64,000 bases of DNA from Algoriphagus aestuariicola (GCF_017254835.1 NZ_JAFKCW010000004.1:124001-188000), one strand, 5' to 3'. Positions 44,800 to 53,175 are shown, counted from the stretch's first letter. Program-made: numbers and translations. The notes: generated by a model from the letters alone, not told the origin.

Positions 44800-45621
44800 A
44801 TGAAAAAATCACAGCTCATTCTCATCATTGTAGGGATTTGCGCCGTCGCTGGGCTCTATGCCTTGCCAAAGGTCGTAGTGGACAATGAGGCAGGTACGAC
44901 AATTGTCGGGGATTCCCAGGCATCGGAAGCGACTGACGTAGCCGGAATGCATGAGAATGAGCTTTCTTCCGAAAATCGCTCGGAGGCGGATGGGTTTAAG
45001 GCGACTTTGGCCTCTACCCAGGATCCTTCCCAAATAAGCGAGGCTGCCAAGTCTCTTGCGGCCATCTACCAAAAGGAGGGGATGTTTGACAGTGCTGCGT
45101 ATACACTTGAAAAAGCGGTGGCAGTGAACTCTGCGGACTTGGGGTTGATTGAGGAAGCTGGTAAGGCCTTTTACGAAGCCTACTCTTTTGCTTTGGACAA
45201 AGCCAAAGTCGAGAGTCTGGCGGAGAAAACCAGGAACTACCTAAATCAGGTTTTGGAGAAAGATCCAAGCCGATTGGATTTGAAGACCAAAGTGGCGATG
45301 ACTTACGTATCTTCGGCCAATCCCATGCAGGGAATCACGATGATGCGGGAGATTCTCGCGGAAGATCCCCAAAATGAGGACGGGCTTTTCAACATGGGAG
45401 TCCTTTCGATGCAGTCTGGTCAGTACAAGCGTGCAGCTGAGCGATTTGAGGAGCTGGTGAAATACCATCCGGATAATCTTCAGGGGCAGTTTTACCTGGC
45501 CGTGAGCTATTTCGAGTCCAATGAAAAGAATAAAGCGAAAGCACAGTTTGAGGAAGTGAAAAAGTTGACCCAAGATCCCATGGTCTTGGAAAGCGTACAG
45601 ACCTACCTCGACAAGCTATAA
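44800..45621 (+). CDS. membrane-anchored TPR protein
   Basis: A 273-residue protein with an N-terminal hydrophobic anchor (5-24; LILIIVGICAVAGLYALPKVVV) and several tetratricopeptide repeats in the second half. Examples are GLFNMGVLSMQSGQYKRAAERFEELVKYHP and GQFYLAVSYFESNEKNKAKAQFEEVKKL. It likely faces the periplasm and scaffolds other proteins. It lies between the HU gene and the small basic protein gene, and probably shares the HU promoter. Confidence 0.78.
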   Translation: MKKSQLILIIVGICAVAGLYALPKVVVDNEAGTTIVGDSQASEATDVAGMHENELSSENRSEADGFKATLASTQDPSQISEAAKSLAAIYQKEGMFDSAAYTLEKAVAVNSADLGLIEEAGKAFYEAYSFALDKAKVESLAEKTRNYLNQVLEKDPSRLDLKTKVAMTYVSSANPMQGITMMREILAEDPQNEDGLFNMGVLSMQSGQYKRAAERFEELVKYHPDNLQGQFYLAVSYFESNEKNKAKAQFEEVKKLTQDPMVLESVQTYLDKL

Positions 45622-45653
45622 ATTATCATTACACACCTTAAATTCTAAAAACT

Positions 45654-45743
45654 ATGCCTTGCGGTAAGAAAAGAAAAAGACATAAGATCGCTACGCACAA
45701 GCGTAAGAAGAGACTTAGAAAGAACAGACATAAGAAGAAGTAA
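45654..45743 (+). CDS. 29-residue basic protein, bS22/AURKAIP1(mS38)-like ribosomal protein
   Basis: ATG 45654 to TAA 45743 encodes a 29-residue protein of which about 20 residues are Lys, Arg or His (begins MPCGKKRKRHKIATHKRKKR). Short Bacteroidota proteins with this MPCGKKRKRHKxxTHKRKKRLRKNRHKKK-type pattern are annotated as AURKAIP1/COX24-domain proteins, related to mitochondrial mS38 and mycobacterial bS22. I infer a small-subunit ribosomal protein. It lies 32 nt after the TPR gene and 64 nt before RNase G, and its stop codon overlaps a hairpin. It is too short for most gene finders. Confidence 0.82.
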   Translation: MPCGKKRKRHKIATHKRKKRLRKNRHKKK

Positions 45744-45760
45744 TCCACTTCTTCTTTTCC
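45732..45760 (+). terminator. hairpin overlapping the stop of the small basic protein gene
   Basis: AAGAAGAAGT pairs perfectly with ACTTCTTCTT around AATCC; the TAA stop begins at the base of the loop. The following tract TTCC is T-poor, so this may be a partial terminator or attenuator before RNase G. Confidence 0.5.
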
Positions 45761-45807
45761 TGTTTCTATAACAAAAACGTTCATTTACATATTATCAAGA
45801 CGAACTT

Positions 45808-47379
45808 TTGAGTACGGAATTGTTAATCGATTCTGCTCAAAACGGAAGTCGGATCGCCCTGCTGCAAGATAAGCAACTGCTCGAACTCCATTCCGAAGGG
45901 ATGGACAACCAGTTTAAGGTAGGCGACATATATCTGGGCACGGTCCGCAAGATCGTCAATGGGCTCAACGCTGCGTTCATTGACGTCGGGTATGAGAAAG
46001 ATGCCTTTCTCCACTACCAGGACCTTGGCCCGAATGTCAACTCCATGTTGAAGTTTACCAAGATGGTGCGCAACAACAACTACCAAAGCTATCTGATGAA
46101 AGGCTTCGAAAACGAACCTGAGATAGACAAGATCGGCAAAATCGAGAAAGTCCTATCCAAGACCAACCAAGTGCTGGTCCAGGTCGTCAAAGAACCCATT
46201 TCCACCAAAGGCCCCCGACTCTCCTGCGAGCTCTCTCTGCCCGGACGCTACCTGGTGCTCGTGCCCTTTTCCGATACGGTCAACGTATCCAAGAAGATAC
46301 GCAGCAGCGACGAGCGCAAAAGGCTCCTCAGACTCATCAATTCGATCAAACCAGCCAATTTCGGAGTAATCATCCGAACAGTGGCCGAAGGACAGTCCGT
46401 GACGGAACTTGACAAAGACCTTCGAAACCTTCTCGATTCCTGGGAAGGAGGGATGAAAAAATTGCTGAAAGCCAAAAGCCGGGACAAAATCATCGGAGAG
46501 ATGAGCATGGCCTCCTCACTAATCAGGGACCTGCTCAACGAATCATTCGACGCAATCACCGTAGAAGAAGAATCCACCTACGATCAGATCAGGTCCTACA
46601 TCAGGTCAATAGCCCCTGAAAAAGAAAAAATTGTCAAGCTTTACAACGGTAAAGCCAAGCTCTTTGAAAGCTTTGGAATCGAAAAGCAAATCAAAAGCTT
46701 GTTTGGACAGACGGTGAGCCTCCCGCAGGGCGGCTATGTCATCATCGAACACACCGAAGCCCTGCACGTCATCGACGTAAACAGCGGTAACAAGTCCAAC
46801 CAAGAAAGCGACCAAGAATCTACGGCTCTAAAAACCAACATGGTCGCTGCCAAGGAGATAGCCAGACAGCTCCGCCTCCGGGATATGGGAGGAATCATCG
46901 TCGTAGACTTCATCGATATGAAGAAGGCTGAAAACAAAAAAGCCATATACGAAGTGATGATGCAGGAGATGAAGTCTGACCGATCCAAGCACACGGTATT
47001 GCCGCTGAGCAAATTTGGGCTCATGCAAATCACCCGTCAGCGGGTACGGCCGGAGGTCAACATTGTGACCAAAGAAACCTGCCCCGCCTGCAACGGTACC
47101 GGCAAGATACAGGCCTCGATTCTGGTTGCCGATAAGCTGGAGCACGATCTCCATCACCTTGCCACCATACAGAATGTGGCAAAAATACAAATAGGGCTGC
47201 ATCCCTACCTGCATGCTTACTTCACCCAAGGCCTGATTAGCCAGCGGGTCAAGTGGTTTTTCAAATATTACAAATGGATAAAACTGATCAGAGATTCTTC
47301 CCTGCCCGTGACGGAATACAGATTCCTCGATGAATCTGGTGAAGAAATCGAACTACAAGTAAAAAGCGAGACTGAGTAA
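45808..47379 (+). CDS. rng: ribonuclease G (RNase E/G family)
   Basis: A 523-residue endoribonuclease for rRNA maturation and mRNA decay. It has an N-terminal S1 domain (VGDIYLGTVRKIVNGLNAAFIDVGYEKDAFLHYQDLG), an RNase H-like 5'-sensor region, the catalytic metal aspartates in HVIDVNSGNKSN and VVDFIDMK, and the Zn-link-type cysteines in CPACNGTGK. It lacks the long C-terminal scaffold of RNase E. The start is TTG (MSTELLIDSAQNGSR) and no nearby ATG fits. It ends inside a bidirectional terminator. Confidence 0.95.
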   Translation: MSTELLIDSAQNGSRIALLQDKQLLELHSEGMDNQFKVGDIYLGTVRKIVNGLNAAFIDVGYEKDAFLHYQDLGPNVNSMLKFTKMVRNNNYQSYLMKGFENEPEIDKIGKIEKVLSKTNQVLVQVVKEPISTKGPRLSCELSLPGRYLVLVPFSDTVNVSKKIRSSDERKRLLRLINSIKPANFGVIIRTVAEGQSVTELDKDLRNLLDSWEGGMKKLLKAKSRDKIIGEMSMASSLIRDLLNESFDAITVEEESTYDQIRSYIRSIAPEKEKIVKLYNGKAKLFESFGIEKQIKSLFGQTVSLPQGGYVIIEHTEALHVIDVNSGNKSNQESDQESTALKTNMVAAKEIARQLRLRDMGGIIVVDFIDMKKAENKKAIYEVMMQEMKSDRSKHTVLPLSKFGLMQITRQRVRPEVNIVTKETCPACNGTGKIQASILVADKLEHDLHHLATIQNVAKIQIGLHPYLHAYFTQGLISQRVKWFFKYYKWIKLIRDSSLPVTEYRFLDESGEEIELQVKSETE

Positions 47380-47391
47380 GTCTCGCTTTTT
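47361..47391. terminator. bidirectional terminator containing the rng stop codon
   Basis: AAAAAGCGAGAC pairs perfectly with GTCTCGCTTTTT over 12 bp. The rng TAA is in the 7-nt loop and the convergent DUF4221 gene ends 1 nt later. It serves both strands. Confidence 0.9.
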
Positions 47392-48489
47392 TTATGGCTT
47401 GATTTTGGAAAAGTCCACGCGGGCATAAGCAACCTGATCCTCCCATAGTTGCACCACTATTGGGAAATAGATTCCATCCGGAGTTTGAAATGCATAGGGC
47501 GTAATGTCCCAATCGCTAAATGCGACTTCGGCTAATTTTTCTCCGGCCGAATTCAAAACCAGGAATACATGCTTTGATTTGATGTTTTGATCAAGATCTC
47601 CACTTTTGATTTTGGCATGTCTGAATATCAAGCCAGTATGATGGTCTTTTTGTAAGGCGGTGTATTCTCCGCTTTCATCATTCGGATGAAAAACCGTCCA
47701 TTCCCCTTTCTGCGATGTGGATCCTCGCAAAAATTCGAGGTTTTCTTTGGGATCAGCCGGTATCCAGCTGGATTGACCTTCCCGCACTTTTAAAATTGAG
47801 TCCGAAGCCGAAAAGGAGATCCAGTGTGATTTGTCCGAGGCATCATACAAGTGAAAGTATTGCCCCAATTCAGGATCATCCAGGAAATTTCCGGCAGAGG
47901 AAGGAAATGAAAAACTTACATGACGGAAACTGCTGTCCTGAAGAGAAAAATCCACAACCCAGTCGGTGTACTCCAGTAATGACTGCTTGAGTACAAGGGG
48001 AACATCGGATATAAAAAGACCCCTTTCGGATTTGAAAATCGGATTAAACTCCCTGGTAGAATAATTGCTTGCCAACCTGGCAGGCGGTGGCTCAGGGAGC
48101 GCAATTCGTCTTTTTACAAACCCGTCGAAATCAGCTTCAATCAGTTTTTGATCTTGAGAAAGGAAATAGATAAAGTTCTGATCTATAAAATATCCTGCAA
48201 TAAAACCTCCGATTCCATCCGGACCTTCCTTTTCAAATTTTATCGATTCAAGGATTTTTCCTTCTGGGTAGCTATAGGTCAAAAGCCGATGCCGATTGAA
48301 TGTCATCAACACTTCTCCCGAGTCAGTTTGAAAATGGGTGAAATTGACCCCCAAATACTTGGTGAGTGTATCCTTTTGCAGAAAAAGTGTATCTGCAATC
48401 AAATCTGTAAGCTGGATTTCAATCGGCTTCTGGCTTTTGGTGCAAGCGGTCGCAATCAGGAGAAATACCAGATAGAATAATCGATTCAT
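47392..48489 (-). CDS. DUF4221-family lipoprotein, probable beta-propeller
   Basis: A 365-residue lipoprotein (lipobox ATAC, Cys16). Repeating short strands with aromatic and Asp-rich turns (LLTYSYPEGKILESIKFEKEG, FIYFLSQDQKLIEADFDG, GLFISDVP) suggest a beta-propeller. The length and pattern match DUF4221 proteins, which are expanded in Cyclobacteriaceae and have no known role. It is a single gene convergent with rng. Confidence 0.7.
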   Translation of the reverse strand: MNRLFYLVFLLIATACTKSQKPIEIQLTDLIADTLFLQKDTLTKYLGVNFTHFQTDSGEVLMTFNRHRLLTYSYPEGKILESIKFEKEGPDGIGGFIAGYFIDQNFIYFLSQDQKLIEADFDGFVKRRIALPEPPPARLASNYSTREFNPIFKSERGLFISDVPLVLKQSLLEYTDWVVDFSLQDSSFRHVSFSFPSSAGNFLDDPELGQYFHLYDASDKSHWISFSASDSILKVREGQSSWIPADPKENLEFLRGSTSQKGEWTVFHPNDESGEYTALQKDHHTGLIFRHAKIKSGDLDQNIKSKHVFLVLNSAGEKLAEVAFSDWDITPYAFQTPDGIYFPIVVQLWEDQVAYARVDFSKIKP

Positions 48490-48542
48490 AGGGAGATTTT
48501 TAACTAAGAACCGAAAAAAATCAACTTAGTCAATCTCCGAAA

Positions 48543-48998
48543 TCAAACAAATAGTCCCCAACCGTCATCTTGGCGATTGTTGGGATCGAAGCCTTTCACC
48601 CAGTCTACAAATAGGTTTTTAAATTCGCCTATTGCCTCCCTGAGGAGGGCGAGATGCTCTTCCGCGTGGGTTTCTTCCATGGCGAGCTGGTAGGTCATGG
48701 AGTTGAGATGCCGGGCGTGCACCTTCATGATGGTCGCATTTTCCATCTTGAGGATATAGTCATCGACGGCCTCCGCACCGGCGAATTTGGAACACATGAC
48801 CGTCGCATCCTCCATCATCATCCCCCCATAGAGTTCCTTTCGGGCCTCGTCCAAGCTTCCGACCAGCGCATGGGTGAGGGAGATTATTTCGGTAGCCTTT
48901 TTCATGAGTGGGTGGGAGTAAATTTGATCCCGTTGTGCCTTTGGATCAAATTCACTCTCCTCGTCCCAGTCTTCGTTTTCATCGAAATCATCCCACAT
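48543..48998 (-). CDS. conserved acidic protein of unknown function
   Basis: A 151-residue cytosolic protein. The first 20 residues are strongly acidic (MWDDFDENEDWDEESEFDP). The rest is helical (ATEIISLTHALVGSLDEARKELYGGMMMEDATVMCSKFAGAEA, HAEEHLALLREAIGEFKNLFVDWVKGF). Good codon structure and downstream position after the DUF3127 gene (41 nt) support a real gene. I recognise no domain; it is probably a Bacteroidota-conserved protein. Confidence 0.7.
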   Translation of the reverse strand: MWDDFDENEDWDEESEFDPKAQRDQIYSHPLMKKATEIISLTHALVGSLDEARKELYGGMMMEDATVMCSKFAGAEAVDDYILKMENATIMKVHARHLNSMTYQLAMEETHAEEHLALLREAIGEFKNLFVDWVKGFDPNNRQDDGWGLFV

Positions 48999-49039
48999 TG
49001 AAAAGTGAAGTTTAAAAAGCTTGAGAATACCTCTGATTG

Positions 49040-49384
49040 TTAGAACGGCAGTTTGTCCTCCTCGCTTTCGGAGTAAAAAGTATCTACCTCAGGCATGGAA
49101 GCGGCTCCACCACCATTGCTGGCTCGGTCTACCTTAAAGGCTTTAACTTCGGTATACCATCTTCCATTGTATTCGCGGCTCTCCACATCTACTCCCAGGG
49201 TGACCTGTTCACCCACTTTGAGGCCAAACTGGTCAATTTTGTCACCCCAAATCGAAACGCATACTTTTTTCGGGTATTGACCACCGGTCTCGATGATATA
49301 TTCCTGCTTTCTCCAAGCGTTGCCGCTTTTGGAATTTCCGCCTACTTCAGGGAGTTGGTTGATTACTTTTCCGCTTAAATCCAT
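49040..49384 (-). CDS. DUF3127 OB-fold protein with SSB-like acidic tail
   Basis: A 114-residue protein. MDLSGKVINQLPEVGGNSKSGN and AWRKQEYIIETGGQYPKKVCVSIWGDKI are characteristic of DUF3127, a Bacteroidota family predicted to adopt an OB fold. After a Gly/Ala linker the C terminus reads EEDKLPF. This resembles the partner-binding tip of SSB (the ssb gene in this window ends DDDLPF). I infer a ssDNA- or replisome-associated role. It is upstream of the acidic 151-residue protein. Confidence 0.78.
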   Translation of the reverse strand: MDLSGKVINQLPEVGGNSKSGNAWRKQEYIIETGGQYPKKVCVSIWGDKIDQFGLKVGEQVTLGVDVESREYNGRWYTEVKAFKVDRASNGGGAASMPEVDTFYSESEEDKLPF

Positions 49385-49732
49385 GGTAATTGTTTTTACT
49401 TGATAAGATTACGAAGGTAACGATTGAAGGGAATTTTTTGGGTTCGAATGAGGGGGAAATGAAGCTTCTTTTTCCTAGGGTTTAACATTTTTTGGCATAA
49501 CATTGGCCGCATTGGATCTATAACAAGCTTTAATGTCGATAGAAAAGGCTGAAAAACAACAGGTTTCCAAATTTCCTTTTGAATTTTCGCCAATGCTTGA
49601 CAAGTATTCATAAAACACCTTAGATTGGATTCCATTGGCTGAATGCGGCAGCCGCTCTTAATGATTTTATTTCTTTCACTTTTAACAGATACTATGGTCT
49701 AGACTTCTACGTTGTTCATAAACCAACTGAAA
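49385..49732. other. 348-nt intergenic region between DUF3127 and the sigma-factor gene
   Basis: This divergent control region shows no convincing gene. A 79-codon minus-strand frame inside it lacks coding character. A small perfect inverted repeat GCGGC-A-GCCGC lies at about 49646-49656, roughly 80 nt before the sigma factor start. The rest is AT-rich with no clear TAnnTTTG motif, as might be expected if the sigma factor drives its own promoter. Confidence 0.3.
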
Positions 49733-50335
49733 ATGAGTAAGCGAATAGGTCCGCAGGACAGCGAGTTGATAGCTCAGTATCGAAATGGCAGTGAAGCTGC
49801 ATTTGATGTTTTGGTAGACCGTTACCAAAGTAAAGTATTTACCACAATTTACTTGATCGTTAAGGATCAGGACATAGCGGAGGATTTGCTTCAGGATGTC
49901 TTTGTAAAAGTCGTGCAGACGATCCACTCTGACCGGTACAGTGAGGAGGGGAAGTTTCAACCTTGGTTGATGCGGATTGCACACAATTTGGCAATCGACT
50001 ATTTCCGAAAAGCAAAACGGTATCCGACGATTTTGATGGAGGACGGATCCAACCTTTTCAATTCTCTGCAATTCGCCGAGTCGTCCGTCGAGGACAACCG
50101 GGTAAAGGAGGAGACCTTGGAAATGGTGAAGCGACTGATAGAAGAGCTTCCTGAGGCGCAGAAGGAAGTGCTGGTGATGCGGCATTACCTTGACCTGAGC
50201 TTTCAGGAAATTGCGGATCAGACCGGCGTCAGCATCAATACCGCTTTGGGGAGAATGCGCTATGCGCTAATTCATCTAAGAAAGAAAATGAAGAAAATAA
50301 ATTTTGCCTATGACAAAACCATTTACCCCAAATGA
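49733..50335 (+). CDS. ECF-family RNA polymerase sigma factor
   Basis: A 200-residue sigma-70 family protein with only regions 2 and 4. ATG 49733 (MSKRIGPQDSELIAQYRNGSE) is preferred over a TTG seven codons upstream. Region 2 contains DQDIAEDLLQDVFVKVV and WLMRIAHNLAIDYFRK. Region 4 has LPEAQKEVLVMRHYLDLSFQEIADQTGVSINTALGRMRYALIHLRKKM with its helix-turn-helix. The regulon is unknown. A small gene overlaps its 3' end and is the likely partner. Confidence 0.93.
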   Translation: MSKRIGPQDSELIAQYRNGSEAAFDVLVDRYQSKVFTTIYLIVKDQDIAEDLLQDVFVKVVQTIHSDRYSEEGKFQPWLMRIAHNLAIDYFRKAKRYPTILMEDGSNLFNSLQFAESSVEDNRVKEETLEMVKRLIEELPEAQKEVLVMRHYLDLSFQEIADQTGVSINTALGRMRYALIHLRKKMKKINFAYDKTIYPK

Positions 50336-50543
50336 CCTGGTACGATATATCTACCGGGAAATGCCGGAAGCAGAACAAGAACTCTTGATGCAAGCCTTGC
50401 AAAGCAACGACGCGCTGATGCAAGAATATGTGGAGATGCTGAGCACGATAGAGCAACTGGATCAGGTTCGCCTGCAGCCTTCCGACAAAGTAGTGAAAGC
50501 CATCAAAGAGATGGCCCATTCTACGGGACTACAGAGAGTCTAA
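50310..50543 (+). CDS. small sigma-factor partner, putative anti-sigma-like protein
   Basis: A 77-residue soluble protein (ATG 50310) overlapping the sigma gene by 26 nt, so translation is coupled. FTPNDLVRYIYREMPEAEQELLMQALQSNDALMQEYVEML resembles the helical N-terminal part of ZAS-type anti-sigma factors (P-x-x-L-x-x-Y-x-x-x-E-x-x). It lacks Cys and His for zinc and has no membrane segment. A regulatory role on the sigma factor is inferred from position and this resemblance. Confidence 0.65.
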   Translation: MTKPFTPNDLVRYIYREMPEAEQELLMQALQSNDALMQEYVEMLSTIEQLDQVRLQPSDKVVKAIKEMAHSTGLQRV

Positions 50544-50553
50544 AAGCTTTGGT

Positions 50554-50579
50554 AACCCTGACGAAAGTCGGGGTTTTTT
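50554..50579 (+). terminator. intrinsic terminator of the sigma-factor operon
   Basis: AACCCTGAC pairs with GTCGGGGTT (one G-T pair) around a GAAA tetraloop and is followed by a T-run. Confidence 0.88.
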
Positions 50580-50597
50580 ATTTTTCAGTAAGTATTC

Positions 50598-51446
50598 CTA
50601 TGGATTGTCTTTGATGAACTGGGCTGCCATAGTCAACAGAGCAGGGTAAGTGTCTGCGGTGAATCCGTGGCCTTGGCCAGGAACTACCTGGAACTGATAG
50701 GTGACGCCATTGTCTTGTAGTGCCTCTTCCAGCAGACTGGATTGTGAGAGTGGTACAACGTTGTCAAGATCCCCATGAAAAAATATAGTAGGGACGGAAC
50801 TGGGCGTAATATGGCTAATGGGACTTGATTCATTGTAAAGGTCAGGATTGCTCTGAGGTGTACCTTCTAATAACTCAGACAGTAGATAGGCGGTCGGATC
50901 GCTATAGGTAAAAAGTTCGGATAGCTCCGTCGGTGGGAAAAAGGCCACGACGGATTTGACATTGCCAATGTCCGCGTGCTTATAGGCATGGAGTAAAGCC
51001 AAATGTCCTCCCGCACTTGCTCCAACCAAGACGAGGCCGCCTTCGAGATCCCATTCCGAGCTCATGCTTTCCACAAATTCAATTGCGGAAATGACATCGT
51101 TTTCCTGAGTTGGAAAAGGGTTATCGCCTGTGGCAAGGTTAAAAAGACTGTAATTCATGGAGGCATACGCGTATCCGGGGAACAGAATGCCCATGCCTGA
51201 TTTGAAGGGCAAAAACTCATCCTTGCTGCCTTCTATCCATCCACCACCATGGATATAAAGGATAAGTGGGGTTTCGGCAAGATTTCTCCCCGCGGGTAGA
51301 TAGATGTCCAACTGCTGTTTGTCTCCAGTTCCGTAGGAGACGTTGGTTAGTTCGAGCTCGGGTAAGGGAGTTTCGACTGGAGGCTCATCTGAACTACAGG
51401 AAAAAATAAATCCCAGAAGGATGAAGAGCAGTAATTTTTTTGCCAT
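50598..51446 (-). CDS. alpha/beta-hydrolase lipoprotein (esterase/lipase-like)
   Basis: A 282-residue lipoprotein (lipobox FSC at about residue 17), started at ATG 51446. The oxyanion-hole motif YIHGGGW, nucleophile GASAGG (Ser144), acid in FFHGDLDNVVPL and His in GQGHGF form a complete carboxylesterase triad of the hormone-sensitive-lipase/BD-FAE type. Substrate unknown. It lies 25 nt after the ALDH gene on the same strand, probably co-transcribed. Confidence 0.88.
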   Translation of the reverse strand: MAKKLLLFILLGFIFSCSSDEPPVETPLPELELTNVSYGTGDKQQLDIYLPAGRNLAETPLILYIHGGGWIEGSKDEFLPFKSGMGILFPGYAYASMNYSLFNLATGDNPFPTQENDVISAIEFVESMSSEWDLEGGLVLVGASAGGHLALLHAYKHADIGNVKSVVAFFPPTELSELFTYSDPTAYLLSELLEGTPQSNPDLYNESSPISHITPSSVPTIFFHGDLDNVVPLSQSSLLEEALQDNGVTYQFQVVPGQGHGFTADTYPALLTMAAQFIKDNP

Positions 51447-51470
51447 GATCAAAAATTTCAATTGTCTAAT

Positions 51471-52895
51471 TTAGAACCATTTAATTAAAGATTCGATGAT
51501 TTTTTTAGCCTTGAGTCCATAGGGAGGGCGGAGAAGGGTTACATTGTTGAATCCCACCCTTTGTCTGAGAACACCTTTCTCGTTGCTGAACGCCAAGAAG
51601 CCGTGGTACCCATGGGATTTTCCGATTCCGCTGTTTCCCACACCTCCAAAAGGAAGATTGTTGTGGAGAAAATGTAGCACGCAGTCGTTGATAACCGCAT
51701 TGCCCGAACTCGTGTTTTTGAGAATCAAGTCTGTTTCATCACTCGAATCAAACACATAAAGCGCCAAGGGTTTCGGTTTTTGGTTTATATAGTCTATTGC
51801 TTCCTGAATGGATTCATAGGTCAGAATGGGTAGCAAGGGGCCGAATATCTCTTCATGTGAGATGTCCATTTCTTCGGTGATTCCACTCAGAATGGTCGGT
51901 TCGATAAACAATTCCCGTCTATCGTTTCCTCCACCAAAATCCGTTTTAGCTCCTTTTTCTGTTGCGTCCTGCAGGCAATTTAAGATTCTGTCGAAATGCC
52001 TCACATCTATGATTCGAGCCAAGTCCTTTGATTTTGCAATTCCCAGAAAACTCGGGTCATACATATCCTTGATTGCCAAAATCAATTCAGCCACCAGTTG
52101 GTCTTTTTTGCTTTGGTGCACCAGGATGTAGTCTGGGGCTATGCAGGTTTGGCCTAGATTTACGAATTTCCCGAAAGCTATTTTTTTTGCTGCATCTGCT
52201 ATGTCCGCGGACTTGGTCACGATGGTGGGTGACTTTCCCCCAAGTTCCAGCGTGACTGGTGTGAGGTTTTTGGATGCTTTCTCCATCACAATCTTCCCTA
52301 TTTTGGTGCTGCCAGTGAAGAAAATATGGTCAAAAGGAAGTGAAAGCAGCTCTTGGGAGACTTCCACTCCGCCAAGGCAGACAGTGACCTCCTCAGGCTT
52401 GAAGAGTTCTTTTACCATTTGGGCAACCAAAGCGGACGTTTTTGGAGTCAATTCTGAGGGCTTCAATACTGCGGGGCAGCCGGCTGAAATTGCCGAAACC
52501 AATGGCCCAATGGCAAGATTGAATGGATAGTTCCAGGGTGAAATAATCAACGCGCATCCCTTTGGCTCATATTGAACATAGCTGCTAGTCCCAAACATAG
52601 GCATCGGCATCGACGCTTTGCTTGGCTTCATCCAAGACTTTAGGTACTTCTTTGCGTGGTTTATCTCGGAGGTGACTGGGAAAATCTCCGATAAGTCCGT
52701 CTCTGCTATGGGTTTTTTAAAGTCATCCCAAAGAGCTTGGCGGATAGCTGACTGATTCCTTGATATCCAGTCGTTTAGAATTTTCAAACGCTCCACTCGC
52801 TCAGCGACTGAGGAAGATCTCCATGCCAAGGCTGTCTTTTTTTGCAGCTGAACAATGTCTGTAATGTCAATCGGTGGCAAAGCTTGGGTGTCCAT
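51471..52895 (-). CDS. aldehyde dehydrogenase (class 3-like)
   Basis: A 474-residue NAD(P)-dependent enzyme oxidising aldehydes to acids; ATG 52895 gives MDTQALPPIDITDI. Key residues are Asn123 (SPWNYPFNLAIGP), Glu217 (LELGGKSP) and catalytic Cys251 (NLGQTCIAPDYILV), with the NAD fold FTGSTKIGKIVME. The shortened N terminus and HNNLPFGGVGNSGIGKSHGYHGFLAFSN resemble fatty-aldehyde (class 3) dehydrogenases. First gene of a two-gene unit with the esterase. Confidence 0.93.
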   Translation of the reverse strand: MDTQALPPIDITDIVQLQKKTALAWRSSSVAERVERLKILNDWISRNQSAIRQALWDDFKKPIAETDLSEIFPVTSEINHAKKYLKSWMKPSKASMPMPMFGTSSYVQYEPKGCALIISPWNYPFNLAIGPLVSAISAGCPAVLKPSELTPKTSALVAQMVKELFKPEEVTVCLGGVEVSQELLSLPFDHIFFTGSTKIGKIVMEKASKNLTPVTLELGGKSPTIVTKSADIADAAKKIAFGKFVNLGQTCIAPDYILVHQSKKDQLVAELILAIKDMYDPSFLGIAKSKDLARIIDVRHFDRILNCLQDATEKGAKTDFGGGNDRRELFIEPTILSGITEEMDISHEEIFGPLLPILTYESIQEAIDYINQKPKPLALYVFDSSDETDLILKNTSSGNAVINDCVLHFLHNNLPFGGVGNSGIGKSHGYHGFLAFSNEKGVLRQRVGFNNVTLLRPPYGLKAKKIIESLIKWF

Positions 52896-53175
52896 TTGTG
52901 TAGGTTTCAAAGCTGAATATCACTTCAATATAACAAAGCACAATAGGCCAATGCATTTTTTGACTCAAATCAAAGGCTTGGAGGTGTTCGGAAGAAGTGG
53001 CCGATGATAGGCATGGGACTGTACCCGAATCCGTTGGATAATACCAAATCTGAACAATCACTGATTGAAGATGGGCAAGGAAAGAGATATTGCCCGACCG
53101 ACCGCAGCAAAACCTATGAAGAAGGGATGCTGATCCGCTGCTGTTTTACCGCTGCTTTTTCGTATGTTTTGGCGT

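Noticed and set aside
49436-49455. GGTTCGAAT string resembling a tRNA T-arm
   Set aside because: No matching acceptor stem, anticodon arm or CCA end nearby; no tRNA gene is supported anywhere in the window.
49396-49635. 79-codon minus-strand open frame in the gap before the sigma-factor gene
   Set aside because: Composition is unlike the neighbours (no signal, irregular residue use), it has no recognisable motif and occupies a control region; treated as chance.
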